Origin: Draconibacterium halophilum
GTDB taxonomy: Bacteria; Bacteroidota; Bacteroidia; Bacteroidales; Prolixibacteraceae
Direction of reading: 5' to 3'
Length of the DNA: 64,000 bases
Assembly: GCF_010448835.1 (NCBI RefSeq)
Contig: NZ_CP048409.1
Location: forward strand, 1,620,001 to 1,684,000
The notes beneath the pieces were generated by a model. That model was given only the letters and a program-made list of their open reading frames with translations. It was not told where the DNA came from and searched no databases. Numbering within the stretch: the first letter of the stretch is position 1; every line of letters begins with the position of its first letter. Of this stretch, positions 10,101 through 18,836 are shown piece by piece. Position numbers and translations under genes: made by a program.

Positions 10101-10509
10101 TTTGGTCCTGTTCTGCAGGTTCTTCAACCTTTGTCTCTTTTTCGGGAACCAGAACAATTTGCCGGTCGATTATTTTATAGGTCAGATTGGTGTTGGCCAA
10201 TACTTGTTCCAGAATTTCCGTCACCGATGATTGATCAGCGATCACATCAATTTTTCTGTCCAAATCAACCTGGCTATCCTTGTAAAAGATGTTAAACTCG
10301 CTCTGGTCCTGAATTTTTTCAAAAACCTGTTTCACGGTTACATTCCTTAACAGGAACGAAAATTTGGCGCTTTGTGAATAAGAAGTGTTGGCAATAACAC
10401 TGCTCATTCCAACGAGCAAAAGAAAGATGGTTATCCTCATAATCCGAAGAAATTGGGAACCCACTTTGCCAAAAGAGCAATACGGATACCTCGTTTTACT
10501 TTTTTTCAT
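7132..10509 (-). CDS. susC: SusC/RagA TonB-dependent transporter with N-terminal STN signalling domain
   Basis: 1125 aa. After an extended N-terminus and signal peptide (processing near residue 45) come an STN domain (about 49-122), a carboxypeptidase-regulatory-like domain (about 138-212), a TonB box region DEVMVVGYGTQ, a plug carrying the SusC motif LVLVDGVQR and SAMYGVRGANGVILVNTKRG, and a long beta-barrel ending in hydrophobic MLGIDLIF. STN domains contact a periplasmic FecR protein, so this transporter should report substrate import to the FecR/sigma pair just upstream. It forms the outer-membrane importer with the following SusD. Glycan specificity, alpha-mannan, is inferred from context. 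Confidence 0.95.
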   Translation of the reverse strand: MKKSKTRYPYCSFGKVGSQFLRIMRITIFLLLVGMSSVIANTSYSQSAKFSFLLRNVTVKQVFEKIQDQSEFNIFYKDSQVDLDRKIDVIADQSSVTEILEQVLANTNLTYKIIDRQIVLVPEKETKVEEPAEQDQKPVSGRIIDSKGLPLPGVSVVIKGTSNGTITDVDGVYSINAPDDAVLTFSFIGMENQEIPVNEVPRDIVLEEATTDLDEVMVVGYGTQKKASVVGAIQNINPGELQISSSKNISNTLAGKLAGVIAVTRSGEPGYNQSNFWIRGISSFSGSTNPLVLVDGVQRSLDDLDISEIESFSILKDAAASAMYGVRGANGVILVNTKRGKIQKPVVNVRVEHAITAPTQMPEFIGAADHMQLLNDLASEEFKVPYYEQLAIDRTRSGYDPELYPNVDWIKAISKDHAYNTRANLNVNGGSAMLRYNLTASAYNEDGIMKRDNSLSYDTSTGLTRYNLRSNVDLNLTKTTSMRLSVGGYLQKLRKQSNGTNTVWDYAFDTPPMVHPAIYADGKIPVRSSRVNPWAYLTQYGYGVYTSSKLESLFSIEQKLDFITEGLSTKLSFSFDNYSYSSLTRSKDPTYYLPATTRDHEGELELTLLSSGSEFLNYEEGSDYGNNQTYLEWILNYDHTFNEAHNLTGLLLFNQRSYDDGGIQPYRNQGIAGRATYSFKNKYVGEFNFGYNGSENFAKGQRYGFFPSFAVGWLVSEENFWAGMKETIDFLKIRASWGQAGNDQIGSERRFAYLTTMNTEAAGYHWGNTADYQKDGVTEGDIGVNNLTWETVTKKNVGIEFSVRSALRIQLDAFHEYRDNIFMQRRTIPTQAGLLSTPYANFGKVKNQGGEAAITYNKKLNNADISFFANVSYAKNEILEYDVPAGQQGTHQDITGHSINELYGYEAIGLYTAEDFDATGNLLPELPQNELAEVRPGDVKILDWNEDGVINSKDKGYVGGTNDPRMVYGFGGNISLHGFDLSVFFQGVGDTYRFIGDESEYFIPGSGQGIQGNIFTNYTDRWTEENPSQDVFYPRLSYATNYNNNANSTWWKKDMSFLRLKQIEIGYNIPASVKKDMFKACRIYINGNNLLTFSDFKLWDPELSTSNGTEYPPLKSVMLGIDLIF

Positions 10510-10570
10510 AAATTTGTTTGAATTATAAATTTAAAATGCATTGCCTGGCAGCAATGTTGATTAATTTTAC

Positions 10571-10600
10571 AGCCTGCAGATGTTCCAGCATCTGCAGGCT
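10571..10600 (-). terminator. Perfect stem-loop between fecR and susC
   Basis: Perfect 12-bp inverted repeat AGCCTGCAGATG / CATCTGCAGGCT with a 6-nt loop, between the fecR stop and the susC start. On the transcribed minus strand it is followed by GTAAAATT rather than a U-run; on the plus strand TTCTCATTTTTT follows. It probably limits read-through from the sigma/fecR message into susC, leaving susC to its own sigma-dependent promoter. That role is inference. Confidence 0.5.
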
Positions 10601-10645
10601 TTCTCATTTTTTAAGACAAAAACAAGTGGTTTTACATAGGCTTAA

Positions 10646-11812
10646 CTAGTTTAGATTTATGATTAGCTTATTGTTTTCTCTATTTAGTTTAATCTGAGTG
10701 GTTTCAGCTATAATGTTCAGCACCTCTTCTGCGGTGTTTCTTAGGTTTAAATTTCCCGAGAATGTTTCTTTTCCAATGGCCGCACTTTGTAATTCTATAT
10801 CAACATTGTAATAGCGCGATATTTTTTTAAGAATGGTTTCAAGTGGCTCTTTTTCAAGAATCAGGTAGCCGTCGCGCCACGATAAATACTTTATTACATC
10901 AACCTGGCTTTCCTCAAAACGTTCCGTGTTGTTGTTGTAAACAATTCGTGTTCCGGGTAAAATTGTTTTTTTCTCGCTATGGAATACTGTATTGTTATTC
11001 GCACTGATTTCTATTTTTCCTTCCGCCAGAACAGTACCACTGTTGTTATCATCTTCGTAAGCGTTTACATTAAAAACTGTTCCCAATACTTTGATTTTAA
11101 AATCCTTGGTGTTTACATAGAACGGTTTATTATCGATATGTGCAACATTAAAAATGGCTTCACCATCAATGTACACTTCTCGTTTGTTGCCGGTATTCGT
11201 TGCCGGGTATACCAATTTCGATCCGGAATTCAGCCATACTTTCGATCCGTCTGCCAACTTAATTTGCGTACGTTTGCCGTAGGGAACAACCAGAGTGTTA
11301 AAAACAGGCTTTTTTTCCTCTACCAACTGCGTAATTTTTTGAGTAGAGTCGATGGTAATATTCTCGCCTTTTTCATCGTACAAAATGTTGGATTCCTCTT
11401 CGGCAATTAAAACCTGGCGGCCATCCTGCAGAATCAGCTGTGTTGCGGTATCGGGTTGCGAAAGTTGCATGGTTTCAACCAAAATGTCGAAGTCGCTTGT
11501 ATTCACCGAGCGTTGTACCTGCCACACCGAAAACATAACAATAAGAAATGAAGCAGCCACGGCCCAGCGCGCAAGTGTTTTTTTCCGTTTTTCCCGCTGA
11601 ATTGAATAACGGAGCTGTTCCCGAACATTTTCTTTCTCCTGAAACGAGGGTGTTTTTTTATAAGAAGTCAGAAAGGAATAAATGGTGCTGGCTAGTTGCA
11701 ATTCTTCAGCTTCCGAATCATTTTTATTTTCAGTCTCTTCTACGATGGAATCAATGCTGAATTGCTCATCTGCCAGAATATCGTATGCCTTTTTTACTTC
11801 GTTGTTATCCAT
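10646..11812 (-). CDS. FecR-family anti-sigma factor (DUF4974 C-terminus)
   Basis: 388 aa. The cytoplasmic N-terminal region (1-80) should hold the sigma factor. A single membrane segment follows at about 81-98 (RWAVAASFLIVMFSVW). The periplasmic FecR domain lies about 174-265, with the typical runs GKRTQIKLADGSKVWLNSGS and KVLGTVFNV. A C-terminal DUF4974/STN-like domain (about 315-386) begins near FEKEPL-type sequence and contains the RYYNVDIEL strand. It is 72 bp downstream of the sigma gene and upstream of an STN-type susC: the standard Bacteroidota trans-envelope signalling trio. It likely holds the sigma factor inactive until SusC signals import. Confidence 0.93.
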   Translation of the reverse strand: MDNNEVKKAYDILADEQFSIDSIVEETENKNDSEAEELQLASTIYSFLTSYKKTPSFQEKENVREQLRYSIQREKRKKTLARWAVAASFLIVMFSVWQVQRSVNTSDFDILVETMQLSQPDTATQLILQDGRQVLIAEEESNILYDEKGENITIDSTQKITQLVEEKKPVFNTLVVPYGKRTQIKLADGSKVWLNSGSKLVYPATNTGNKREVYIDGEAIFNVAHIDNKPFYVNTKDFKIKVLGTVFNVNAYEDDNNSGTVLAEGKIEISANNNTVFHSEKKTILPGTRIVYNNNTERFEESQVDVIKYLSWRDGYLILEKEPLETILKKISRYYNVDIELQSAAIGKETFSGNLNLRNTAEEVLNIIAETTQIKLNRENNKLIINLN

Positions 11813-11884
11813 TATGGTTTTAATCTACATCTACATAAAGTGGATGGAAGTAAAAACATAGACAAAAAAATAAAAAATATTTGT

Positions 11885-12499
11885 CTACACGGTTTGAATT
11901 CTGTTTCTAAGTAAAAAAAACAGGAGTATGGAGTTAAACGTTTTTCCCTTTTTAATGGCTTTGCGTAGCTCTTTTAATGTTCTGTATATCATTGTTCTGG
12001 CCGATTCAACCGAGATGTTTAACGTGTCAGCGATTTCCGGATAGCTTAGATTGTGTTCAAACTTTAAAGAAAGTGCTTCCTGTTGTTTTTTTGTCAGTTT
12101 TTTCATTACCTCGGCAAGTGCCCTGAAATGTTCTTTTTTTGTTTCGTCGGCTATGATTTCATCCTCCAGTGATACTACCGGAGTGTCGTTCGAATGCAAT
12201 AGTTGCTCATCGTGTAGAAGCGTTTTTCTTTTTGTCCCTTCTTTGTGCAACAAACGCCTTAAAGAACGTAAAAGATAAAACTGAATGTTATCAGTTTTGG
12301 AAAGCGTTTTGCGGTATTTGTAAAGATTCAGAAAAAGGTCGTGAATACAGTCTTTTATAAAATCCGTGTCTTTCGAAAAATTAAGGGCATACGAATACAG
12401 TTCGTTAAAATACTGGTCGTAGATACGGTAAAACGCATCGTCGTCACCATTCTTAAAACGCTCCCAAAGAAAATATGAAGGATTTTCTTTTTTCGCCAT
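11885..12499 (-). CDS. ECF RNA polymerase sigma factor (PUL-associated, sigma-70 family)
   Basis: 204 aa. Region 2 is at about 22-90 (FYRIYDQYFNELYSYAL, then FIKDCIHDLFLNLYKYR) and region 4 helix-turn-helix at about 122-175 (LTKKQQEALSLKFEHNLSYPEIADTLNISVESARTMIYR). It is co-directional with fecR and susC and should direct transcription of this PUL when released by FecR. A Bacteroidota -7-like motif (minus-strand TAACTTTG, 12689 to 12682) lies about 180 bp upstream without a convincing -33 partner. The 285-bp gap up to the GntR gene holds no other gene that I can support. Confidence 0.93.
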   Translation of the reverse strand: MAKKENPSYFLWERFKNGDDDAFYRIYDQYFNELYSYALNFSKDTDFIKDCIHDLFLNLYKYRKTLSKTDNIQFYLLRSLRRLLHKEGTKRKTLLHDEQLLHSNDTPVVSLEDEIIADETKKEHFRALAEVMKKLTKKQQEALSLKFEHNLSYPEIADTLNISVESARTMIYRTLKELRKAIKKGKTFNSILLFFLLRNRIQTV

Positions 12500-12784
12500 C
12501 AGTCCCTAAAATGTAATTGTCCCTGTGAAAATTTGTGCTAATATAATTAAAATGATTTTCTGATATTATCGCTTTGTTTATACCCTGTTATGTATTGTTT
12601 GCCTTAATCTGGGCCAATCTTATTCTTCTGTTTTACAAACGTTTCTTATCAATTCACTTGTTGAATCGAATTCAATCTAAACAAAGTTAAGGGGTATTCG
12701 GTTTTCTAATCCTTCTGAATTATCAGAAAGAACAATAAGGTGCATCAATTCATATAAACTCTTTTTCGGCTGTAAATTTTGCAA

Positions 12785-13516
12785 TTATTTGCGCTCACTT
12801 TCAACAGAAAAGACAAAACTGTCGCCCCGGTAATACCCCAAATTGTATTCAATTGGGCGTTTATTCTCGTCGTACACCAACCTGCGTCGAAAAAGCACCG
12901 GATCCTCGTTTGGAATATTTAGTTTCTTTGATAAAAATGGGGTTGCTTTTATTGCACTTATCTCTTCGTAAGAAAGAGAAGCTTTTACGTGGTACTTTTG
13001 TTCCAGAATCTCATACAGCGGATTGGCAAAATTTTCATCGCTGCTAATTCCCAGTTCCGGATTAAAATAGGAGATGAAGTATACAAACGGGAAGTCTTTT
13101 TTACCACGCAACCGTTCTAAAGTCATCACTTGTTTATCGGGCTTTATATTGAAAAACGAACACACTTCATTGCTGGCTGTTTGCCAACTTACATGAAGTT
13201 CAAAATTCTGAACCTGAATTCCCATTGCCTGCATTTCCTGCGAGAAACTATACCAGTTTTTTGCCCGCCCAGATATGCCTTTCGCGGCTACTTTTGTGCC
13301 ATAACCTTTCTTTCTGATGAGCAATCCTTCGTAAACCAGTTTATTAATCGCCTGGCGTAAAGTATTTCTCGAAATATTGAGTTGTTTTGACAGGTCGACT
13401 TCATTAGGAAGCAATTTCCCTTTTTGGTATTCTTCCTGCTGTATCATTTCCCGAAGAAGCGCTTCAGCTTGTATGTGCAGTGGTGTTTGACTTTTATGAT
13501 CTATGTTCAACCTCAT
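12785..13516 (-). CDS. GntR/HutC-family transcriptional regulator (UTRA effector domain)
   Basis: 243 aa from the ATG at 13516. The frame extends 33 codons upstream, but those residues are a poor fit and would run into the divergent promoter. The N-terminal winged helix (about 9-71) shows the GntR pattern: TPLHIQAEALLREMI, LLPNEVDLSKQLNISRNTLRQAI, then the wing GLLIRKKGYGTKV. A UTRA domain fills about 95-240, ending with the characteristic RRRLVYDENKRPIEYNLGYYRGD. It is divergent from the GH92-manA-ROK-MFS operon, so it probably senses a mannose-related sugar or sugar phosphate and controls that operon. A minus-strand -7 motif (TATCTTTG, 13545 to 13538) lies just upstream of this start. Confidence 0.9.
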   Translation of the reverse strand: MRLNIDHKSQTPLHIQAEALLREMIQQEEYQKGKLLPNEVDLSKQLNISRNTLRQAINKLVYEGLLIRKKGYGTKVAAKGISGRAKNWYSFSQEMQAMGIQVQNFELHVSWQTASNEVCSFFNIKPDKQVMTLERLRGKKDFPFVYFISYFNPELGISSDENFANPLYEILEQKYHVKASLSYEEISAIKATPFLSKKLNIPNEDPVLFRRRLVYDENKRPIEYNLGYYRGDSFVFSVESERK

Positions 13517-13604
13517 GTTTATACATTTATCTGCGCCCAAAGATACGCTAAACACAATAAAATAAAATATATTCCTCAATATTTTAAGTTTTTGAAAATT
13601 TGTA

Positions 13605-13639
13605 TATGTTTGCACAAGGAATTAAATGTATGAACATAC
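13605..13639 (+). promoter_or_regulatory. Putative -7 box and inverted-repeat operator of the mannose operon
   Basis: TATGTTTG at 13605-13612 matches the Bacteroidota -7 consensus TAnnTTTG. No -33 element at normal spacing is seen. Sixteen bases downstream is the inverted repeat GTATGAACATAC (13628-13639), a size and form common for GntR dimers, placed just after the expected transcription start. It lies in the 204-bp divergent gap between the GntR gene and the GH92 gene, so it is a plausible operator for both. Binding is inference. Confidence 0.45.
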
Positions 13640-13720
13640 GGTGTTATTCGTAGGAGTTTTAAATTTTTTTGGTTATCCTATACTGGTTTAACGAGTAAGA
13701 AAGTAAAAATCAATAATAAT

Positions 13721-16060
13721 ATGAGAAGCATTTTAGGTTTTATTACAGTGTTGGTGGTAAGTTGTTTTTGTGGAAACAGCTTCGGACAAGAGCTAACAAA
13801 ATATGTCGACCCAAATATCGGAACCGCCCATTCGCGCTGGTTCTTTTACACGCCGGCAGCGGTGCCGTTCGGACTGGCAAAATTGGCTCCGTCAACCAAT
13901 GCACATTACGGAAATGAGCAGGGCTGGGAAGCTGTTGGTTACGACGACCGCGACAGTTCAATCGAAGGTTTCGCGAACCTGCACGAGTTTCAGGTAGGAG
14001 GAATTGTTTTTGCTCCAACAGTGGGCGAGCTACAAACTGTTCCCGGAGATCTTGACAATCCTGACGGCGGATACCGCTCGCGTTTCGACCGTAAAAATGA
14101 ATATGCAACAGCCGGTTATTATTCGGTTTGGCTTGATGATTATAAGGTTAAAGCCGAACTGACTGCCACACAACGTGTTGGATTTCATCGTTATACTTTC
14201 CCTGAATCAGAGTCGGCCAATATTCTTTTTGATATTGGCAATCAGCAGGGTGAAAGCGGAAAAGTAAAAGATGCGGAAGCTGTTATAACAGCAGATGGGC
14301 GAATTGAAGGTTATGTGATTACCGAACCTGAGTACGTAAAAAAATACCAGAAAGGTGCCGATGTTAAAATGTATTTCACGGCTGTTTTAGACAAAAAACC
14401 AACAGCATACGGAACTTTTAACGGAACTGATATTTTCAAAAGCGAAAAGAAAATTAACGGTGTTGGTGCCGGAGTTTTTCTTACATTTTCAACCAAAGAA
14501 AATGAGGCGGTTACCATAAAAGTTGGTTTGTCATATACTTCAGTCGAAAATGCAAGGCTCAACCTTGAAACGGAGGCTAATAGCCTGACTTTCAACAAGG
14601 CTAAAAAAACCAGCCTGAAAACCTGGGAAGATTACCTGGGCCGGATTACTGTTGAAGGGAAAAATGAAGCCGATAAAGTAAAATTTTACACCGGACTTTA
14701 TCATGTGCTTTTAGGGCGTGGTTTAGCTAGCGATGTGAATGGCGCATATCCGAAAAATGATGGTGAAGTAGGACAAATTGCACTGAATGAAAAGGGAGAT
14801 CCAGTTCATAACCATTATAATACCGATGCTATCTGGGGTGCTTTCTGGAACCTGACACAATTGTGGACCATTGCATATCCTGAATATTATTCGGAATGGA
14901 TACAAAGTCAGTTACTCGTTTACAAAGATGCCGGTTGGCTGGGCGACGGAATTGCATGTAGTAAGTATGTTTCGGGAGTGGGAACTAATTTTACAAGCCT
15001 GGCAATTGCTGCGGCATACAATTGTGGAATTCGTGACTTTGATGTGGAGCTGGGTTATGAAGCAGCTTTGAAAAACGAAATTGAGTGGAAAGGCCGTATT
15101 GAAGGAGCCGGGAAAATGGATGTTCGCCAGTTTGTGGAGCGTGGCTACAGCCCTTACGATGAACGTTATGCCTGGGTAAGCGTTGAAGAAGGATCGGGAT
15201 TTTCGGCCTCGCACACACTGGAGTATTCGTTCAGTAGCTTTGCAGTAGCTCAATATGCTAAACACCTTGGCAAAACCGACGATTATAAATTGTTGTCCCG
15301 CCTGTCAGAAGGATGGAAATTGTTATTCGATGAAGAAACAAAACTGATCAGGCCAAGAGACCTCGATGGTAATTTTATTCAGAACTTCGATCCGTTGGCA
15401 CCGTGGATTGGCTTTCAGGAAGGGAACGCTATCCAATACACTTTTTATGTGCCGCACCAGCCCGAAGAATTGGTGAAGAAGCTGGGACGGGAAACTTTTA
15501 ATAATCGACTGGACAGCATTTTTATTGCATCGCAAAAAAATATTTTCGGAGGCGGAAAAGAGGTGGATGCATTTGCAGGCCTGAAAGCATTATATAACCA
15601 CGGAAATCAACCGAATTTACATATCTCATGGATGTTTAACTTTTCGGGTAGACCCGATCTGACCCAAAAATGGGTACGTGCCATTTGCGACGAATTTTAC
15701 GGTACAGAAGGAATTCACGGCTATGGTTACGGACAGGATGAAGATCAGGGGCAACTTGGTGCGTGGTATGTAATGGCCGGAATTGGTTTATTCGACGTAA
15801 AAGGACTTACTGCTATTGATCCTGAAATGCAGATTGGCAGCCCCTTGTTTGATAAAATTACCATCCAACTTAACCCCGATTATTACAAAGGAAAACAGTT
15901 TGTTATTGAAACTGAAAATAACTCGAAAGACAATGTTTATGTGCAGAAAATTGAGTTGGATGGAGAAGTTCAGGGTTCACCATTTGTCAAATTTCAGGAT
16001 ATTGTAAATGGCGGCAAATTAAAACTGAAAATGTCGGGAACGCCTAAAATCAATCAGTAA
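13721..16060 (+). CDS. GH92-family alpha-mannosidase, exported
   Basis: 779 aa with a Sec signal peptide ending near GNSFGQ (residue 23) and no lipobox, so probably periplasmic. GH92 features: N-terminal DPNIGTAHSRWFFYTPAAVPFG, the general-acid segment QEGNAIQY (Glu567), the GNQP motif (628-631), and the acidic DED cluster (673-675) before QGQLGAWYVMAGIGLF. GH92 enzymes are calcium-dependent exo-alpha-mannosidases, inverting, acting on alpha-1,2, -1,3, -1,4 or -1,6 linkages. The motif written GNEP in characterised alpha-1,2-mannosidases reads GNQP here, so linkage is left open. As first gene of an operon with manA, a ROK kinase and a sugar importer, it should release free mannose for that route. 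Confidence 0.93.
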   Translation: MRSILGFITVLVVSCFCGNSFGQELTKYVDPNIGTAHSRWFFYTPAAVPFGLAKLAPSTNAHYGNEQGWEAVGYDDRDSSIEGFANLHEFQVGGIVFAPTVGELQTVPGDLDNPDGGYRSRFDRKNEYATAGYYSVWLDDYKVKAELTATQRVGFHRYTFPESESANILFDIGNQQGESGKVKDAEAVITADGRIEGYVITEPEYVKKYQKGADVKMYFTAVLDKKPTAYGTFNGTDIFKSEKKINGVGAGVFLTFSTKENEAVTIKVGLSYTSVENARLNLETEANSLTFNKAKKTSLKTWEDYLGRITVEGKNEADKVKFYTGLYHVLLGRGLASDVNGAYPKNDGEVGQIALNEKGDPVHNHYNTDAIWGAFWNLTQLWTIAYPEYYSEWIQSQLLVYKDAGWLGDGIACSKYVSGVGTNFTSLAIAAAYNCGIRDFDVELGYEAALKNEIEWKGRIEGAGKMDVRQFVERGYSPYDERYAWVSVEEGSGFSASHTLEYSFSSFAVAQYAKHLGKTDDYKLLSRLSEGWKLLFDEETKLIRPRDLDGNFIQNFDPLAPWIGFQEGNAIQYTFYVPHQPEELVKKLGRETFNNRLDSIFIASQKNIFGGGKEVDAFAGLKALYNHGNQPNLHISWMFNFSGRPDLTQKWVRAICDEFYGTEGIHGYGYGQDEDQGQLGAWYVMAGIGLFDVKGLTAIDPEMQIGSPLFDKITIQLNPDYYKGKQFVIETENNSKDNVYVQKIELDGEVQGSPFVKFQDIVNGGKLKLKMSGTPKINQ

Positions 16061-16117
16061 GTATTTGAACTCAATTCTCTGTTTGCGACCAAAGTCGCGT
16101 AAAATGTAAATTAGATA

Positions 16118-17881
16118 ATGGAAAAACGGAAAACAACACAGTTTTTGATGCCTGTTGAAAAAGACGGTGCGGTGGTGAATGGCTACGATATATACCCCTC
16201 GTTAAAATTGGGAGGCGATGTAATTTCAACCAATTTGTCGGCACTTGCCGAAAAGCTTAAAGGAGAAAGCACAATTATTATCGACGGCTATGTTGGAGTA
16301 TACTTCGAAAACTTCAGGTTGTTATTGGATAATGCGCTCACCGCATTGGGAAAAACAACCAACTGGGTAAATGTGGAAACGACCTTAAAGCCTGAAAACG
16401 AAATCGATGAACTGATTTCTCCGTTTTTGGGCGAAGAAGATTCGATATTCGGAACGAGGGCAGCCATTAAACTGGAAGATTATTTTGATTCAGAAAAACT
16501 GAAAAATATAACAGCTGAAGCAAACGCAGATATTAATGTGATTTATGGTGCCGGAGCTTCTCTTACCGGTCGGGATGGAAAGCTATTGTATATCGATTTG
16601 CCCAAAAACGAACTGCAGTTTCGTGCACGTGCCGGGAGTGTAAAGAACCTGGGAGCCAGCCAATGTTTCGACATGAAAAAGATGTACAAACGGTATTATT
16701 TTGTCGATTGGGTGGTGCTGAATAAACACAAAAAAGAGATTTTAAATGTCATTGATGTAATCATTGACGGCCAGCATGAGGATGTATATTCATGGATGGA
16801 TGGCGAAAATTTGCGTGCAGGTTTAAAAACAATGGGTGAGAACTTTTTCCGTGTACGGCCGTGGTTTGAGCCCGGTGTGTGGGGAGGAACCTGGGTAAAA
16901 AACAATATCGAAGGTTTAAATTCGGATGTGCCCAATTATGCATGGTCCTTTGAATTGATTACGCCGGAGAATGGGATTGTGTTTGAAAGCTCGCGAAAAC
17001 TGCTGGAAGTTTCGTTTGATTTGCTGATGTTTGGCGAAGGCGAAGCAGTTATGGGAGCAGCCGATCATACAAAATATGGCGATGAGTTTCCGTTACGTTT
17101 CGATTTCCTGGACACTTTCGATGGCGGAAATCTGTCGGTACAGTGCCATCCGCGCCCCGAGTATTGCAAAGAACATTTTGGCGAAGACATTACGCAGGAA
17201 GAAACCTACTACATTCTCGACCGGAAAAATGATGCCGCTGTTTATATCGGCTTTCAGGAAGACATAGAGCCTAAGAAGTTCAAAACCGTTTTGTGGGATA
17301 GTTACAATACCAATACCGCCATTGATATTACAAAATATGTACAGGAGTTGCCAGCCAAAAAACACGATCTTTTTCTTATCCCACCGGGAACAATTCATGG
17401 TTCGGGAATCGATAATTTAGTACTCGAAATCAGTACAACACCATACATTTTCACCTTTAAAATGTACGACTGGGTGCGACCTGATTTAGATGGGAATCCA
17501 CGCCCATTGAATATCGAACACGGTATGAAAAACCTGTATTTCGACCGGAAAGGGGAGAGGGTAACGAAAGAGTTAGTTTCGCACCCAAACCTGATTCAGG
17601 AAGGTGAAGACTGGCAGTTGTACGAACTTCCAACGCACGAAAAACACAGTTACCGTGTAAAACGGTATCATTTCAATACGGAGATAAATGTTGAAACTAA
17701 AGGTAAATTTCACGTACTTAGTTTAGTTGAGGGAACTTCTATTGAAGTAGAATCGGAAAACGGACGAAAGGAAACTTTCCAGTTCGCTGAAACCTTTGTG
17801 GTGCCGGCTGCTGCAAAATCGTACACCATTCGTAATTCTTCGGCTGCTGAGGCTAAAGTTGTTGTGGCGTTTATGAAATAA
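16118..17881 (+). CDS. manA: Class I mannose-6-phosphate isomerase, long Bacteroidota form
   Basis: 587 aa, cytoplasmic. Interconverts mannose-6-phosphate and fructose-6-phosphate. The N-terminal region (about 50-230) resembles a nucleoside/uridine-kinase-like extension (STIIIDGYVGVYFENFRLLL) found in long Bacteroidota versions. The phosphomannose isomerase cupin follows at about 300-587, with the metal-site run LSVQCHPRPEYC (His344), the ETYYIL segment (Glu362) and IPPGTIHGSG (His427). A short hairpin (GCGAC-N4-GTCGC, 16085-16098) sits in the gap after GH92. The stop overlaps the start of the ROK gene, indicating translational coupling and a shared role in mannose catabolism. Confidence 0.93.
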   Translation: MEKRKTTQFLMPVEKDGAVVNGYDIYPSLKLGGDVISTNLSALAEKLKGESTIIIDGYVGVYFENFRLLLDNALTALGKTTNWVNVETTLKPENEIDELISPFLGEEDSIFGTRAAIKLEDYFDSEKLKNITAEANADINVIYGAGASLTGRDGKLLYIDLPKNELQFRARAGSVKNLGASQCFDMKKMYKRYYFVDWVVLNKHKKEILNVIDVIIDGQHEDVYSWMDGENLRAGLKTMGENFFRVRPWFEPGVWGGTWVKNNIEGLNSDVPNYAWSFELITPENGIVFESSRKLLEVSFDLLMFGEGEAVMGAADHTKYGDEFPLRFDFLDTFDGGNLSVQCHPRPEYCKEHFGEDITQEETYYILDRKNDAAVYIGFQEDIEPKKFKTVLWDSYNTNTAIDITKYVQELPAKKHDLFLIPPGTIHGSGIDNLVLEISTTPYIFTFKMYDWVRPDLDGNPRPLNIEHGMKNLYFDRKGERVTKELVSHPNLIQEGEDWQLYELPTHEKHSYRVKRYHFNTEINVETKGKFHVLSLVEGTSIEVESENGRKETFQFAETFVVPAAAKSYTIRNSSAAEAKVVVAFMK

Positions 17882-18822
17882 TGACTATGAACGAAAAATA
17901 TGCAATAGGAGTAGATGTTGGAGGAAGCCACATTAGCTCGGTTGTGGTTGATGCGAGCTCCGGCAATATGCTTAAAGATAGCCTGGACGAAGTTAAAGTC
18001 GACAATCAGGCAACTGCCGACGAGATTCTTGATAAGTGGGTCGCTGCAATCAGTGAATCCATAAAGTCAATCGAGAGAGACAAACTGATTGGAATTGGTT
18101 TTGCCATGCCTGGTCCATTCGATTATAAAAACGGTGTGGCGCTGTTAAAAAACGTTGCCAAGTACGACAGTTTGTACGGAATGAATATCGGCGACGAATT
18201 AAAGAAACGCCTGGAATTGCCGGATGAAATGCCTTTCAGGTATTCGAATGACGCGCTGTCGTTTGCCATTGGAGAGTGCTGGGGCGGCAAAGCCTCAAAT
18301 TACAAAAACGTTGTGGCTATTACACTTGGAACAGGTTTTGGCTCCGCATTTCTCACCAATGGAGTTCCCGTAATCGAAGGAGAACGTGTACCTGAAAAAG
18401 GCTATGTTTATAATATCCCCTATAAAAACGGAATTGCCGACGATCACTTTTCTACCCGTTGGTTTGTAAATGAATACCAACGCCGAACCGGAATAAATTG
18501 TGCGGGAGTGAAAGAAATTACAGATTGCGCTAACGAAGATGAGGATGCCAAACTTCTTTTCGAAGATTTTGGACATAACCTGGCGATTTTCCTGTTGCCA
18601 CTTCTTACTACTTTTGATGCAGAATGCCTTGTTGTTGGTGGAAATATATCCGGTGCTTACTCCCTGTTTGGTAATGCCTTTCAGGATGTTTTAGAAAAAG
18701 AGAAACTAAATATTGATGTAGTAATTTCGGAACTAATGGAATCGGCAGCAATGGTAGGAAGTGCCCGGCTTTTGGATAAAGATTTCTGGACTAAAATGGA
18801 GCCTTTGGTGGCTAAAATCTAA
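17881..18822 (+). CDS. ROK-family sugar kinase (probable manno/fructokinase)
   Basis: 313 aa, cytoplasmic. The ATP-binding phosphate-1 motif VDVGGSH is at residues 11-17 and ITLGTGFGSA near 147. The usual ROK zinc motif (CxCGxxGCxE) is not recognisable, so this belongs to a non-canonical branch. The start codon overlaps the manA stop (TAATG); a second in-frame ATG two codons later is an alternative. Between an isomerase for mannose-6-phosphate and an importer, its likely reaction is ATP-dependent phosphorylation of mannose to mannose-6-phosphate. Glucose or fructose as substrate cannot be excluded from sequence. Confidence 0.88.
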   Translation: MTMNEKYAIGVDVGGSHISSVVVDASSGNMLKDSLDEVKVDNQATADEILDKWVAAISESIKSIERDKLIGIGFAMPGPFDYKNGVALLKNVAKYDSLYGMNIGDELKKRLELPDEMPFRYSNDALSFAIGECWGGKASNYKNVVAITLGTGFGSAFLTNGVPVIEGERVPEKGYVYNIPYKNGIADDHFSTRWFVNEYQRRTGINCAGVKEITDCANEDEDAKLLFEDFGHNLAIFLLPLLTTFDAECLVVGGNISGAYSLFGNAFQDVLEKEKLNIDVVISELMESAAMVGSARLLDKDFWTKMEPLVAKI

Positions 18823-18836
18823 CGAGCAAAAAACTT

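Noticed and set aside
10979..11410. 143-codon plus-strand frame inside the first fecR gene
   Set aside because: Antisense to an unambiguous FecR protein, with no recognisable motif or start context.
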